This document shows positions 38,401 through 47,000 of a DNA stretch of 64,000 bases, piece after piece. A program made the translations under genes and the position numbers. The notes under the pieces are model-generated. The model saw nothing but the letters and a program-made list of their open reading frames with translations. It ran no database searches and was not told the DNA's origin. The stretch's first letter is position 1. The number at the start of each line of letters is the position of its first letter. Source of the DNA: Actinoplanes sp. TBRC 11911 (GTDB lineage Bacteria; Actinomycetota; Actinomycetes; Mycobacteriales; Micromonosporaceae); NCBI RefSeq assembly GCF_012933445.1, contig NZ_JABBNC010000002.1, positions 512,192-576,191 of the forward strand, given 5' to 3'.

Positions 38401-39239
38401 ACGACGCCGATGTTCACGGCAATACCCCGGCGAAGAAGCCCACCTGCGGTAGCGCGAACGCATGCGAGCATCACAACAACAGCGGCAGCATCTCCAGCAC
38501 TACCTATGTGCCAGTATCGAAGCACGTCGTTGTGCAGGTCGGTGACAAGCACTACGGACGCATGAATGTCGCCTACGCCAAGGCGACGAAGAACATCCAC
38601 ACCAAGGACATCCAGCCCGCACAGGAACTTGCCATTTGGCACCAAATCTGCGTTCAAGGCCTGTACGGCGCGCACGTCTGCCCGGATGGCTTCACCGAGA
38701 AGCTCACGGAACTCATCGATGCGCCGGGGGCGTCATACCCGGTAGCGGAGAGCCGAGCGATCGATGCCGGCGCGGTATTCGCCGTTGGCGCGTCGTTCGC
38801 GGCGACCGGCGGCATGGGCGAGCTGATCTCGGTAAATGGCACAAGCGAGGGGTCTGGGCCGCAGCGAACGCTCTACCACTACACAACCGAGAAGAACATG
38901 AACGGCATCGTCCAAAGCGAGGAGATGTATCCATCAACATTGGCGAACAACCCGAAGGATGCCAAGCTAGGAGATGGCCAGTACTTCAGCGACATTGTCC
39001 CCGGCACCAAGACGACTGGCCAACTGTCCCGTGAATTCTACGGAGTTCCCTGGGCGGGACGCAAAGTAACGCACTATGTACAGATCGATGTCGACGGACT
39101 TGAGGTTTACTCCGAGCCCGGACGCCCGGGAGTCTTTGTGATCCGCAACTCCGGAAACCTTAACGTCAGTGGGCGTATCGTCTCCTACGGTGCAAATGCC
39201 GGTGGCGAAGCCGAGGGGGGCGGTGGCGGTGGTGAGTGA
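32859..39239 (+). CDS. Secreted RHS-repeat polymorphic toxin with ART-HYD1 ADP-ribosyltransferase tip
   Basis: A 2126-residue polymorphic toxin. A Sec signal peptide (VLFTAVLTTALTLGVVGTQP, cleavage near AFA-D) precedes a long N-terminal region with QPGWIGEGFSYQPGAIVRSY and then many YD repeats (YDAFGRVTD, YDPFGRQTA, YDLLGRTIS, YDADGNRLI). The RHS core ends GLIHEGAREYDATLGAFISR then DPSGLRTD near residue 1847. The variable tip has YHYTTEKNMNGIVQSEEMYP and LGDGQYFSDIVPG (about residues 2004-2108), the pattern of HYD1-type ADP-ribosyltransferases. The GTG at 32859 has TTGGAGG 5 nt upstream; a duplicate start in copy 2 is conserved. The DUF6881 gene overlaps its end by 8 nt. Confidence 0.92.
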   Translation: MPHSRTRRQTGRVLFTAVLTTALTLGVVGTQPAFADKTRPAKLAAPEARSVAPGRNPLPAKRPADPVASATLKRAPGFTWPVASSTAVSMGAALSATGRHAVVVANTPLSVDAPVAPERHTATLSAAERAATPSSVRVEVLSHDTAVRAHQDMVIKVSRTDSQANAGKIDLTVDYRTFRRAYGADWSSRLRMVTVPDCATTTMQATQCQPTVLPVRNDAPASTITATVDLAPSGAAATTVALVSGPSGDAGDFTATPLKASSTWTGGNQSGDFTWSYPMRVPPAQGGPEPVVGLDYSSASVDGEMAASNNQPGWIGEGFSYQPGAIVRSYKSCSDDMGGTANNKTKTGDLCWGTNNATLSMPGHSGELIRDDDDGHWSLKDDDGSKVQLLTGATNGDNDGEYWKVTTSDGTQYFFGLNHIAGWATNDPTTNSVYTVPVFGNNPAAGSTPADPCYNATFASASCNQAWEWNLDYVVDAHGTTMSMWYTPETNKYARNLTSSSISTYVRGGDLTRIDYGTDQHTGGKDSDLTAKAPYKVDFTTANRCVTGGSACTSSTPANWPDVPWDQSCTSTTSCTDYSPTFFTQKRLDTVQTSVWDASTSAYTPVEKWTLHQTYPDPGDSTRAGLWLSSISHSGLYGGTAILPDIKFTGIQLANRVDTGADQTAKMNWWRIASITTETGDLIGVTYSDRECVAGSTPAPEANTSSCYPIFWTRPGETNPRIDWFNKYRVIAVSENDLTGGAPRTYTTYAYGKPAWHYDEDNGLVPASRKTWAVFRGYDTVTTTVGDNGDPKTSTTVRYFQGMNGDKTPSGTRSVQVTDSTGAKVDDDDAYAGMVRETITNNGPDGAEVSGEIDDPWKSDAIATRTVNGYTLSAYRTGVTATHERTDLDGGRAPRRSEIDTTLDDFGMPTRVWDKGDLSEAGDDTCTISAYNRNTSANILETVGRTQDYAKPCGTAPTSQNDVISDVENSFDGLAYGIAPTKGDITKVQTAKAWTASSITWLTTATSVYDAFGRVTDATDVRGNHTLTVYTPATGGPVTSKKTTKNPLGWNTTEEISPGYGLTTGLIDENNKRTDTAYDPFGRQTAVWKPTRSKASGVTANATFSYQVSQTAPSVVTTNELDALATYVPSYTFYDGLLRARQTQALAIGGGRTVTDTFYNSLGEKVKDSGPYYNSDEPSTTLFPAPIDQNVPSQTITSFDGAGRQIRSAFVSNGFTQWHTTTTYGGDRTDVTPVADAAAPSAGTATSTYSDALGRAVELRRYSSGSFESTKYTYNEKGQQTLVTDNAGNQWRYGYDLLGRTISTTNPDSGATTTTYNDAGDITSTTNALNRTLSYDYTLPAGYNDPLGRKTAEWLGPVGTGTKMATWSYDTLSKGRLTSSSRFDSGNEYKTTVIGYNNLYQPAGTITTIPSAEGALAGTYAFSSTYNLDGTINSQSIPTTGDLPAETLNYSYDSATGHPYSLKTDFGGAVKQIVLSTQYSRFGEPAVTTFADSNTAEFAQQALTYDEGTHRLTEAKILKSTGSNIVADVHYTYDAYGNIVKADDTPSGGTAETQCFGFDELQHLTSAWTPADRDCAAAPTTANLGGAAPYWKSWTFDSTTGNRLTEVTHTADSTTTVTSVYQQADHPHGVSNTTTTEGAAASYTYDAVGNTISRPGAHGQQTLVWDAENHLTSVTDGADHYTYVYDADGNRLIAHEPDGTTLHVGNVELRMSTSSVKTAERYYSYNGQTVAQRTTSGLQFLSGDPNGTSTIAIDDTATQKTTKRYQDPYGNAVGPAVSWTGTKSFVGGDQDASGLIHEGAREYDATLGAFISRDPIVDPNDPAQLNGYAYAGSNPVTHADPSGLRTDYDADVHGNTPAKKPTCGSANACEHHNNSGSISSTTYVPVSKHVVVQVGDKHYGRMNVAYAKATKNIHTKDIQPAQELAIWHQICVQGLYGAHVCPDGFTEKLTELIDAPGASYPVAESRAIDAGAVFAVGASFAATGGMGELISVNGTSEGSGPQRTLYHYTTEKNMNGIVQSEEMYPSTLANNPKDAKLGDGQYFSDIVPGTKTTGQLSREFYGVPWAGRKVTHYVQIDVDGLEVYSEPGRPGVFVIRNSGNLNVSGRIVSYGANAGGEAEGGGGGGE

Positions 39240-39528
39240 CGCCGAAGAGATGCGGTATTGGAAGGTGCGCTGGCTGCACGACTTTCCCGACGAGCCCGTC
39301 GAGCTCTACAGCGAGATCGGCGAGGACGACTTCGAGCAGCGCAAGGTCGAGGTCTACCGGGACGGACATCGAGACTACGCCAGCGCGTCCACCACAACCG
39401 GCACGACGATGCTTAGCGACATCCCAGTCGGGACTTTCGACGACATCGCCGCGCAGGCTGATTTCGAACCAAGGAGAATTAGCGCCGACGATTTCGAAAG
39501 GATCTGGCGCGCAGCAACAGAAGCCTAA
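39232..39528 (+). CDS. DUF6881 protein, candidate immunity factor for the HYD1 toxin
   Basis: A 98-residue acidic protein: EEMRYWKVRWLHDFPDEPVE, then LYSEIGEDDFEQRKVEVYRD and SDIPVGTFDDIAAQADFEPR. This is the DUF6881 pattern, a small family often found beside polymorphic toxins. It begins 8 nt inside the RHS stop (GTG 39232, with a GTG at 39229 as alternative) and nothing else follows, the usual place for a cognate immunity protein. The immunity role is an inference from position and size. A stem-loop lies 25 nt downstream. Confidence 0.85.
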   Translation: MSDAEEMRYWKVRWLHDFPDEPVELYSEIGEDDFEQRKVEVYRDGHRDYASASTTTGTTMLSDIPVGTFDDIAAQADFEPRRISADDFERIWRAATEA

Positions 39529-39553
39529 AATGCGTGCGGCGGGCTTGTAGAAC

Positions 39554-39595
39554 GACTGCTGGCGGTGCTTAGAGAGCTTTAGCCCGTCAGCAGTC
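39554..39595 (+). terminator. Stem-loop ending RHS module 1
   Basis: GACTGCTGGCGG and CCGTCAGCAGTC pair over 12 positions with one mismatch around an 18-nt loop, 26 nt after the immunity gene. Confidence 0.6.
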
Positions 39596-40085
39596 AGCCG
39601 TTTCGCGCACCGACGTGCTGGTCCGCGGCGACGGGGTGCAAATCGGCTTCGAGCCGCAGCTCTCGCCGATCACCGCAGCGACGGTGCGGCGCCGGTCGAA
39701 GCTGGCGACCGACGACGGGATTACCCCTGCGTGGATGACGAACAGTGCGGCGTCGAAGGTGATTGACCAGGCGCCGTGGGCGCGGATCGATCGGAAGGTG
39801 TGGCATGAGTATCTGTCCGACACGGAGCTCCCGGTCCGTGGGGGCGTCCGCGGCCTGGTGACCGAGGAGTGCTCGCGGATGGGCACGGTGTGCCCCGACA
39901 AGAGGGCCGGCCGGCCGTGCTCGGGCTGGCACGCGTCCTGGTCGGACGCGCGCGCTCTGGAGCGGTTCGATGACTTGGTGATCAAGGCTGCGGCCCGCGA
40001 GTTGGTCGCGGTGAACGTGCAGCGGACGGCGACCCGGTCGGTGTGGTTCTGGGTGCCGACGTCCGACCTGGAGAAGGTTGTTCCA
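39588..40085 (+). pseudogene. Gene fragment, possibly CoiA-like nuclease
   Basis: An open frame of about 160 residues without a proper 5' end: RTDVLVRGDGVQIGFEPQLS, DDGITPAWMTNSAASKVIDQ, then WHEYLSDTELPVRGGVRG and ERFDDLVIKAAARELVAVNV. The D-V-L ... E-P-Q pattern recalls the PD-(D/E)XK core of CoiA-like proteins, but this is a weak, by-eye match. The frame runs without a natural end into sequence that belongs to an opposite-strand gene remnant, so a junction lies near 40085. I regard it as debris. Confidence 0.4.
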
Positions 40086-40089
40086 GCGA

Positions 40090-40506
40090 CGGTTCGCCGA
40101 AGATGGTATCGATACAGGTTTCGCTGCCGCCGATGTAGCTGCTGTCGAGGTCGATGTCGGTGGCGATGCACCAGGTCCGGTCGGCGGGCCACCACAGGTT
40201 GGGGCTTTGCTCGATTGGGGCGATGTCATCGAACCGTTGCGGTGTCGGCCAGTGGTCCTCGTAGAGCACCATGGTGCGTGTGAGGGGCAGTTGCATGGTG
40301 GCGACCCCGTCGGTGGGGACCGCGAGAGCACTGAAGCCGTCCCATACCGCGTAGTAGCAGTCATCGGCGGTGGTGGTGAATTGCTCCAGTACGGTGGCGA
40401 GGTGTTGGGCCTGTCTCGCTGGCAGGGATCCTTGTTCAGGCGGCTGGTCCCAGATTCGCGGCTGCGTGCCGTCGTAGTAAGCTACGCGCGGCTGTTCCAC
40501 CCACAC
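40090..40506 (-). pseudogene. 3'-truncated hypothetical protein remnant
   Basis: On the minus strand the frame starts MWVEQPRVAYYDGTQPRIWD and runs through DDCYYAVWDGFSALAVPTDG and NLWWPADRTWCIATDIDLDS to GGSETCIDTIFGEPSLE, a coherent actinobacterial hypothetical protein. After about 140 residues the frame enters unrelated sequence shared with the fragment on the other strand, so the 3' end is missing. No function is known. Together with its neighbour it fills the place where the 5' part of LamG copy 2 should be. Confidence 0.5.
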
Positions 40507-40574
40507 ACCTGCACCAAGATGACGATTCGCCGGAGGACGCGGTCACCGCCGCCTTCGACATCGGCCCGGCGGCG

Positions 40575-43307
40575 ATGTGGGATTCCACCGCGCCTGCGAC
40601 TCCCGTGTCGGCGTCGATGCCGGCCGAGGACGTCCAGTCCGAGACCGTGTCCACCTTCGACGGCCCGGGCTCGGGCGCAACGCTGCTCCCGCTTACGCCC
40701 ACGATGGACGGAACGACGCTGGTCGTGACTCCCGAGCAGAGCATGCTTTCCGATCCGGCGACGACGTTCCCGGTCTACATCGACCCGAAGTCGTCGTCGC
40801 CGCTACGCAGCTCGTGGACGATGATCAACGAAGGTCACCCGGCCCAGGAGTATTGGGACTTCGACCGCTCGGATCACGCGAAGGTGGGCAACGCCGGCAC
40901 CGGGGTGGACATGTACCGGTCGCTGTTTCAGTTCTCCACCTCGGCGTGGAAGGGCAAGCACGTCACCTCGTCCACGTTCTCCGATGACCTGCTGCACTCG
41001 TGGAGTTGCAGCGACACCCAGACTGAGCTGCATCATGTGACGCAGACACTGGGCACGAACACCACCTGGAACTTGAACGCCCCGGCGTGGGGTGGCTCAT
41101 CGCTGGTCAATGTGTCGAACCAGAACTGCCACGACGCGCCTGGCGTGCACTCCGAGTGGAGCAGCACCGCGCTCGCGTCGGAGGTGAACTCCGCCACCGG
41201 CAACGCGACGATCACCTTCGGTCTCCGGGCCGCGAGCGAGGCGATATCTGGCGACGGGTCGAACGGGTGGAAGAAGTTCGACGAGTCCTCAGGTTCGGGC
41301 GGCGCGCATCTGTCGGTCACCTACAACACGGCACCAGTGTTGAGTAACCTGCACACCGACGCCGCTACCTGCGCCAGCAGCGCGTCAGCGGCACCGGCAC
41401 TGGCCACGATCGGCGACCCGGCACACAATCCGGTGCCGCAGGTGACGGTGACCGACGCCGAAGCCGACAAGTCGACGGTCTCGTTCACCTATCCCAAGGC
41501 CGGCGGTGGGACGCTGACAACCTCGTTTACCAATGTGGCCAGCGGGGCGAGCCAAAAACTGACCAGTGGCATTCCGGCCTCGGCGATCCCCTCCGGGGGA
41601 ACCTATTCGTGGAGTGTGAAGGTTTCCGACGGCACGGACACGTCGGCGACCGTGACGTGCTTCTTCAAGGTGGATAACACCGTTCCCGAGGCCCCGTCGA
41701 TCGTGTCGGCTGACGGTGTCTACCCCGACGATGACGCGCTGCACGGCGGGGTCGGCAGACCTGGTTCGTTCACGATCCAGGCGGCCGGCGACGCAGCGAC
41801 GGTGGCGAAGGTCGTCAAATACACGTGGGGCCCGTCGTCGGGTGGCCCGCTGCAAACGGCGGCTACCACGGGTGGCGCCCCGGTGACGGTCTCGTACACG
41901 CCGCCGGTGGAGGGCGACAACACCCTGCAAGCGTTCGCGTTCACCGCAACAGGGGTGGTGTCGGCGATGGGCAGCGCGGATTTCCTGGTAAACACCGCGG
42001 ATCAGTCGGCGGGGGAGTGGACACTCGACGGTGACGGCACCGACACCAGCAGCGGCGGGCACGACGGGGACGCCACCGATGTGACGTGGACGGCGGACGG
42101 CCGGCAGATCGGTCACAAGGTCGCCCATTTCAACGGCACCACCTCGACGATCACCGCCACCCCGGCGATTCACACCGACACCTCGTTCGCGGTCGCGGCC
42201 TGGGTCCGCCCGACCGGCACCGCGGCGTGCGGTAACGCGGTGGGCCAGGACGGTGTGCACACCTCCGGCTTTTATCTGGGCTGTTTCCAGGGCAAGTTCA
42301 CCTTTGACGTGATCGCCTCGGATAGCAGCACGGTCGCCTCGACCCGGACCGTGTCGACTGCGAACGCGCCGACTGGGGTGTGGAGCAGCATCGCCGGCGT
42401 CTACGACCGCTCGGCGGGGCAGATCAGCCTGTACGTCAACGGCGTGCTGCAACAGACTGCGACGCTGGCCGCCCCGTTGTGGGACGCCGCCGGGCCGTTG
42501 GTGATCGGCCGCGCCCGTTACAACGACACCGCGCAGGGCTTCTGGACCGGTGACATCTCCGACGTGCGCGTGTGGGACCGGGTCGCTTACGCCCCTGACA
42601 TCGCGGCGTTGAGCGCGTCGAGTTGGGCGTCGCAGTTCCCGCTGGGCATCGATCCGAGCGAGGATCACAAAGATGTCGTGGCTAACCCGCTGACCTGGAC
42701 GGGAAGCCCGCAGCTCGGGATCGACGACATGAACCCGCCGAACACCGGCGGCACCCTCGCGAGTGTGCTGAATTCGGCTGATCCCGACTATGGGATCTCC
42801 GCGCATCCTTCGGTGCGCACGGACGGCTCCTTCAGCGTCTCGGCCTGGATCAACCCGGCCACGCTGCCCAGCGGCTTCGTCAACGCGGTATCGCAGAGTG
42901 GCAACCTCTCAGCGAACTTCGGACTGGGGCTCGGCGTCGACCACCACTACGACTTCTGGATGCACGTCTCAGACGCGACGGCACCCGCCGCCACGGTCGC
43001 CGAATCGCCGACGGTCGCGGTCGTCGGGCAGTGGGTCAACCTGATCGCCACGTTCGACGCCACGACCCGGCAACTCACCCTCTACCTCAACGGTGTCGCA
43101 CAAGCCACGCAAACCCTTTCTGGAACGCCATGGCAGGCCAGCGGCCCGGTCGTGGTCGGCGGTGGCCTCTTGCAGGGCGCACAGGGCTACCTGTGGAACG
43201 GCGGCATCGACAACCTCGGCCTGTTCAACGGCGTCCTCAACCCGACCGAGATCAGCAACCTCTACACCTTCAACGACCCCTACGTCGTCGACGCCGACGC
43301 CGAGTGA
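40575..43307 (+). pseudogene. 5'-truncated LamG-domain protein of RHS module 2
   Basis: A 910-residue frame homologous to residues about 244-1150 of the first LamG protein. It retains the DNRLRE-like region, fibronectin-like strands and both LamG domains (FAVAAWVRPTGTAACGNAVG and FSVSAWINPATLPSGFVNAV), but the signal peptide and the first beta-rich domain are missing. Homology starts near 40526, immediately after debris of an opposite-strand gene. Without a signal peptide or a good ribosome-binding site before the ATG at 40575, it is probably not exported. The 3' end and the spacing to RHS copy 2 are conserved. Confidence 0.8.
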
Positions 43308-43345
43308 CCTTCCCCTTGCCCCCAGCACCGCTGATGGAGGTTGCT

Positions 43346-44086
43346 GTGCCCCTTGCACGATCGCGCCGCCGATGGACCGGCCGCGCACTACTCACCGCAG
43401 TACTCACGGCCGCACTGTCGGTCGGGGTCGTGGGCGCCCAGCCCGCATTCGCCGACAAATCACGGCCGGCCAAACTCACCGCACCCAAGGCACGCAGCGT
43501 CGCACCCGGCCCGAAACGCGCTACTGCGAAACGACGGCCCGACCCGGCAGCCGCCGCAGCACTCAAGGCGGCGCCCGCTGTCACCTGGCCGAAAGCCTCG
43601 TCTAACACGGTGTCAACGAGCGCCGCGCTTGCCGTGTCGGGTCGGCACGCGGTCGCGGTGACCGGCACGACGGTCACCGTGGACGCTCCGGTTACGCCGG
43701 GGCGTGCGGTGGCCACGGTGTCGGCCAGCGAGCGGGCCGCGACCCCGTCGTCGGTGCGCGTTGATGTTCTCGGCCATGACGCGGCCGTGAAGGCTCACCA
43801 GGACATGCTGATCAAGGTCAGTCGTGCCGTCACAGACAAAGACCGGCAAGATCAACCTTGCGGTGAACTACAAAACGTTCCGGGCCGCCTATGGTGCGGA
43901 CTGGTCGAGCAGGTTGCGTCTGGTCCAGCTCCCAGATTGCGCGGCTACCAGTCCAGGTGCTGCTTCGTGTCAGCCGATCTCATTGCCGTTCCACAACGAC
44001 TCGGCGGCTTCGACGATTACCGCGACGGTCGGCCTGGCGGCGACCGGCGCGACCACGCTGGCCTTGACGTCCGGCCCGTCGGGTGA
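43346..44086 (+). pseudogene. N-terminal fragment of RHS copy 2 (signal peptide part, before the frameshift)
   Basis: The GTG at 43346 has TGGAGG 5 nt upstream, exactly as in copy 1, and encodes the signal peptide LLTAVLTAALSVGVVGAQPA and the first 160 residues matching copy 1 up to HQDMLIKVSR. Just after, the frame no longer matches and continues in unrelated sequence for about 85 residues to a stop at 44086. The matching sequence resumes in the +1 frame (next entry). Either the gene is broken, or this is a sequencing error or programmed slip. Confidence 0.75.
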
Positions 44087-47000
44087 TGCGGGCGATTTCA
44101 CCGCGACGCCGCTGAAAGCTTCGTCGACCTGGTCCGGCGGTGACCAGTCCGGGGAGTTCAGCTGGTCGTATCCGATGCGGGTGCCGCCCGCGCAGGGCGG
44201 CCCGGAGCCGGATGTTGCGCTGAACTACTCGTCGACCTCGGTCGACGGGGAGATGGCCGCGTCGAACAATCAGCCGGGCTGGGTTGGTGAGGGGTTCAGC
44301 TATCAGCCTGGGTCGATTGAGCGGAATTTCAAATCGTGTTCCGACGATGTGGGCGGTACAGCTACGAACACGAAGAAGACCGGGGATCTGTGCTGGGGCA
44401 CGAACAACGCGACGCTGTCGATGCCCGGGCATGCCGGCGAGCTGATCCGCGACGACGGCGACGGGCATTGGTCGCTCAAGGACGACGACGGCTCCAAGGT
44501 CGAGCTGCTGACCGGGGCCAGCAACGGCGACAACGACGGCGAGTACTGGAAGGTCACCACCAGCGACGGCACCCAGTACTTCTTCGGGCTCAACCACATC
44601 GCCGGGTGGGCCACCGGTAACCCGACCACCAACTCGGCCTATACGGTTCCGGTGTTCGGCAACAACCCGGGCGAACCATGCTATAACGCGACGTTTGCCT
44701 CCGCGTCATGCATGCAGGCGTGGGAGTGGAACCTCGACTACGTGGTCGACACGCACGGCGTGACGATGTCGATGTGGTACACGCCGGAGACCAACAAGTA
44801 CGCCCGGAACCTGACCAACAGCTCGATCTCCACCTACACCCGCGGCGGCACGCTGACCCGTATCGACTACGGCACCGACCAACACACCGGCGGCAAGGAC
44901 AGCGACCTGAGCGTCAAGGCCCCGTACAAGGTCGACTTCACCACCGCGGACCGGTGTGTGACCGCCGGGTCGACCTGCGTGTCGAGTACCCCGTCGAACT
45001 GGCCGGACACGCCGTGGGACCAGTCCTGCACCTCGACCACCTCCTGCTCCGATTTCTCGCCGACGTTCTTCTCCCAGAAGCGGCTCGACACCGTGCAAAC
45101 CTCGGTGTGGAATGCCTCGACCAGCGCGTACGTGCCGGTGGAGAAGTGGACGCTGCACCAGACATATCCAGACCCGGGTGACAGCACCCGCGCCGGACTG
45201 TGGTTGTCGTCGATCTCGCACACCGGTCTGTACGGCGGCACCGCGACTCTGCCGGACGTGCAGTTCACCGGGATCCAGATGGCCAACCGTGTCGACACCG
45301 GCACCGACCAGACCGCGCCGATGAACTGGTGGCGCATCGCGTCCGTCCTGACCGAGACCGGTGATCTGATCGGGGTCACCTATTCCGGGCGGGAGTGTGT
45401 GGCCGGGTCGACACCGGCGCCCGATGCAAACACTTCGAGCTGTTATCCAGTCCTCTGGACTCGGCCGGGAGAGACCAGTCCACGCATCGACTGGTTCAAC
45501 AAATACCGGGTCACCGTGGTCTCGGAAAACGACCAGACCGGCGGCGCACCCCGGGTCTTGACGACGTACAGCTATGGCAAGCCGGCCTGGCACTATGACG
45601 AGGACAACGGCCTCGTGCCGGTGTCCCGCAAGACGTGGGGCCAGTTCCGTGGCTACGACACCGTGACCACCACCGTCGGTGACACTGGTGACACGAAGAC
45701 CAGCACCACGGTGCACTACTTCCAGGGCATGAACGGCGATAAAACCTCCTCCGGTACCCGCAGTGTGCAGGTCACCGACTCCACCGGCGCCAAGGTGGAT
45801 GACGACAATGCGTACGCGGGCATGAAGCGCGAGACGATCACCTTCAACGGGCCCGGCGGCGCCGAGGTCAGCGGCGAGATCGACGACCCGTGGAAGTCCG
45901 CCGCGGTCGCGACTCGCACCACCAACGGTGTCACCGTCTCCGCCTACCGCACTGCGATCGCCGCCACCCACTCGCGTACGGACCTCGACGGCGGACGGGC
46001 GCCGCAACGCACCGAAACCGACACCACCCTGGACGCGTTCGGTATGCCCACTCAGGTGTGGGACAAGGGCGACATCACCAAGCCAGCCGACGACACCTGC
46101 ACCATCACCACCTACAACCGCAACACCGGCGCCAACATCCTCGACACCGTCGGCCGCACCCAGAAATACGCCAAACCGTGCGGCACGACACCGGCATCGC
46201 AAGATGACGTGATCTCCGACGTCGAGAACAGCTTCGACGGCCAGGCCTACGGCACCGCACCGACCAAGGGCGACATCACCACAGAACAGACCGCCAAAGC
46301 CTGGACATCCTCGAGCATCACGTGGCTGACTACCGCCACCAGCGTCTACGACGCTTACGGCCGGGTCACCGACGCCACCGACGTACGGGGCGACCACACC
46401 CTGACCGCCTACACGCCTGCTACTGGCGGTCCGGTCACCTCGCAGAAGACCACGAAGAATCCCCTCGGGTGGACCACGACCGAGGAGATCGCTCCTGGCT
46501 ACGGGCTGACCACCGGTGAGGTGGACGAGAACAATAAACGCACTGATACCACCTACGATCCGCTCGGCCGGCAGACCGCCATCTGGACACCGACCCGATC
46601 CAAAGCCGCTGGCGTGACCGCGAACGCCACGTTTAGCTACCAGATCGGCCAGAGCGCCCCGTCGGTCGTCACCACCAACGAACTCGACGCCCTGTCCACC
46701 TACGTGCCGACCTACGCCCTCTACGACGGGCTGCTGCGGCAACGCCAGACCCAGAAACTCGCACCGGGCGGTGGCCGCACCATCACCGACACCTTCTACA
46801 ACTCGCTCGGCGACACGGTCAAAGAAAGCGGCCCCTACTACAACTCCGACAATCCCGGGACCACGCTGTTCCCGGCGCCGATCGACCAGAACATCCCGGC
46901 CCAGACCCTCACCACCTACGACGGCGCGGGACGGGCGATTCGCTCGGCGTTCGTGTCCAACGGCTTCACCCAGTGGCACACCACCACCGCCTACGGCGGC

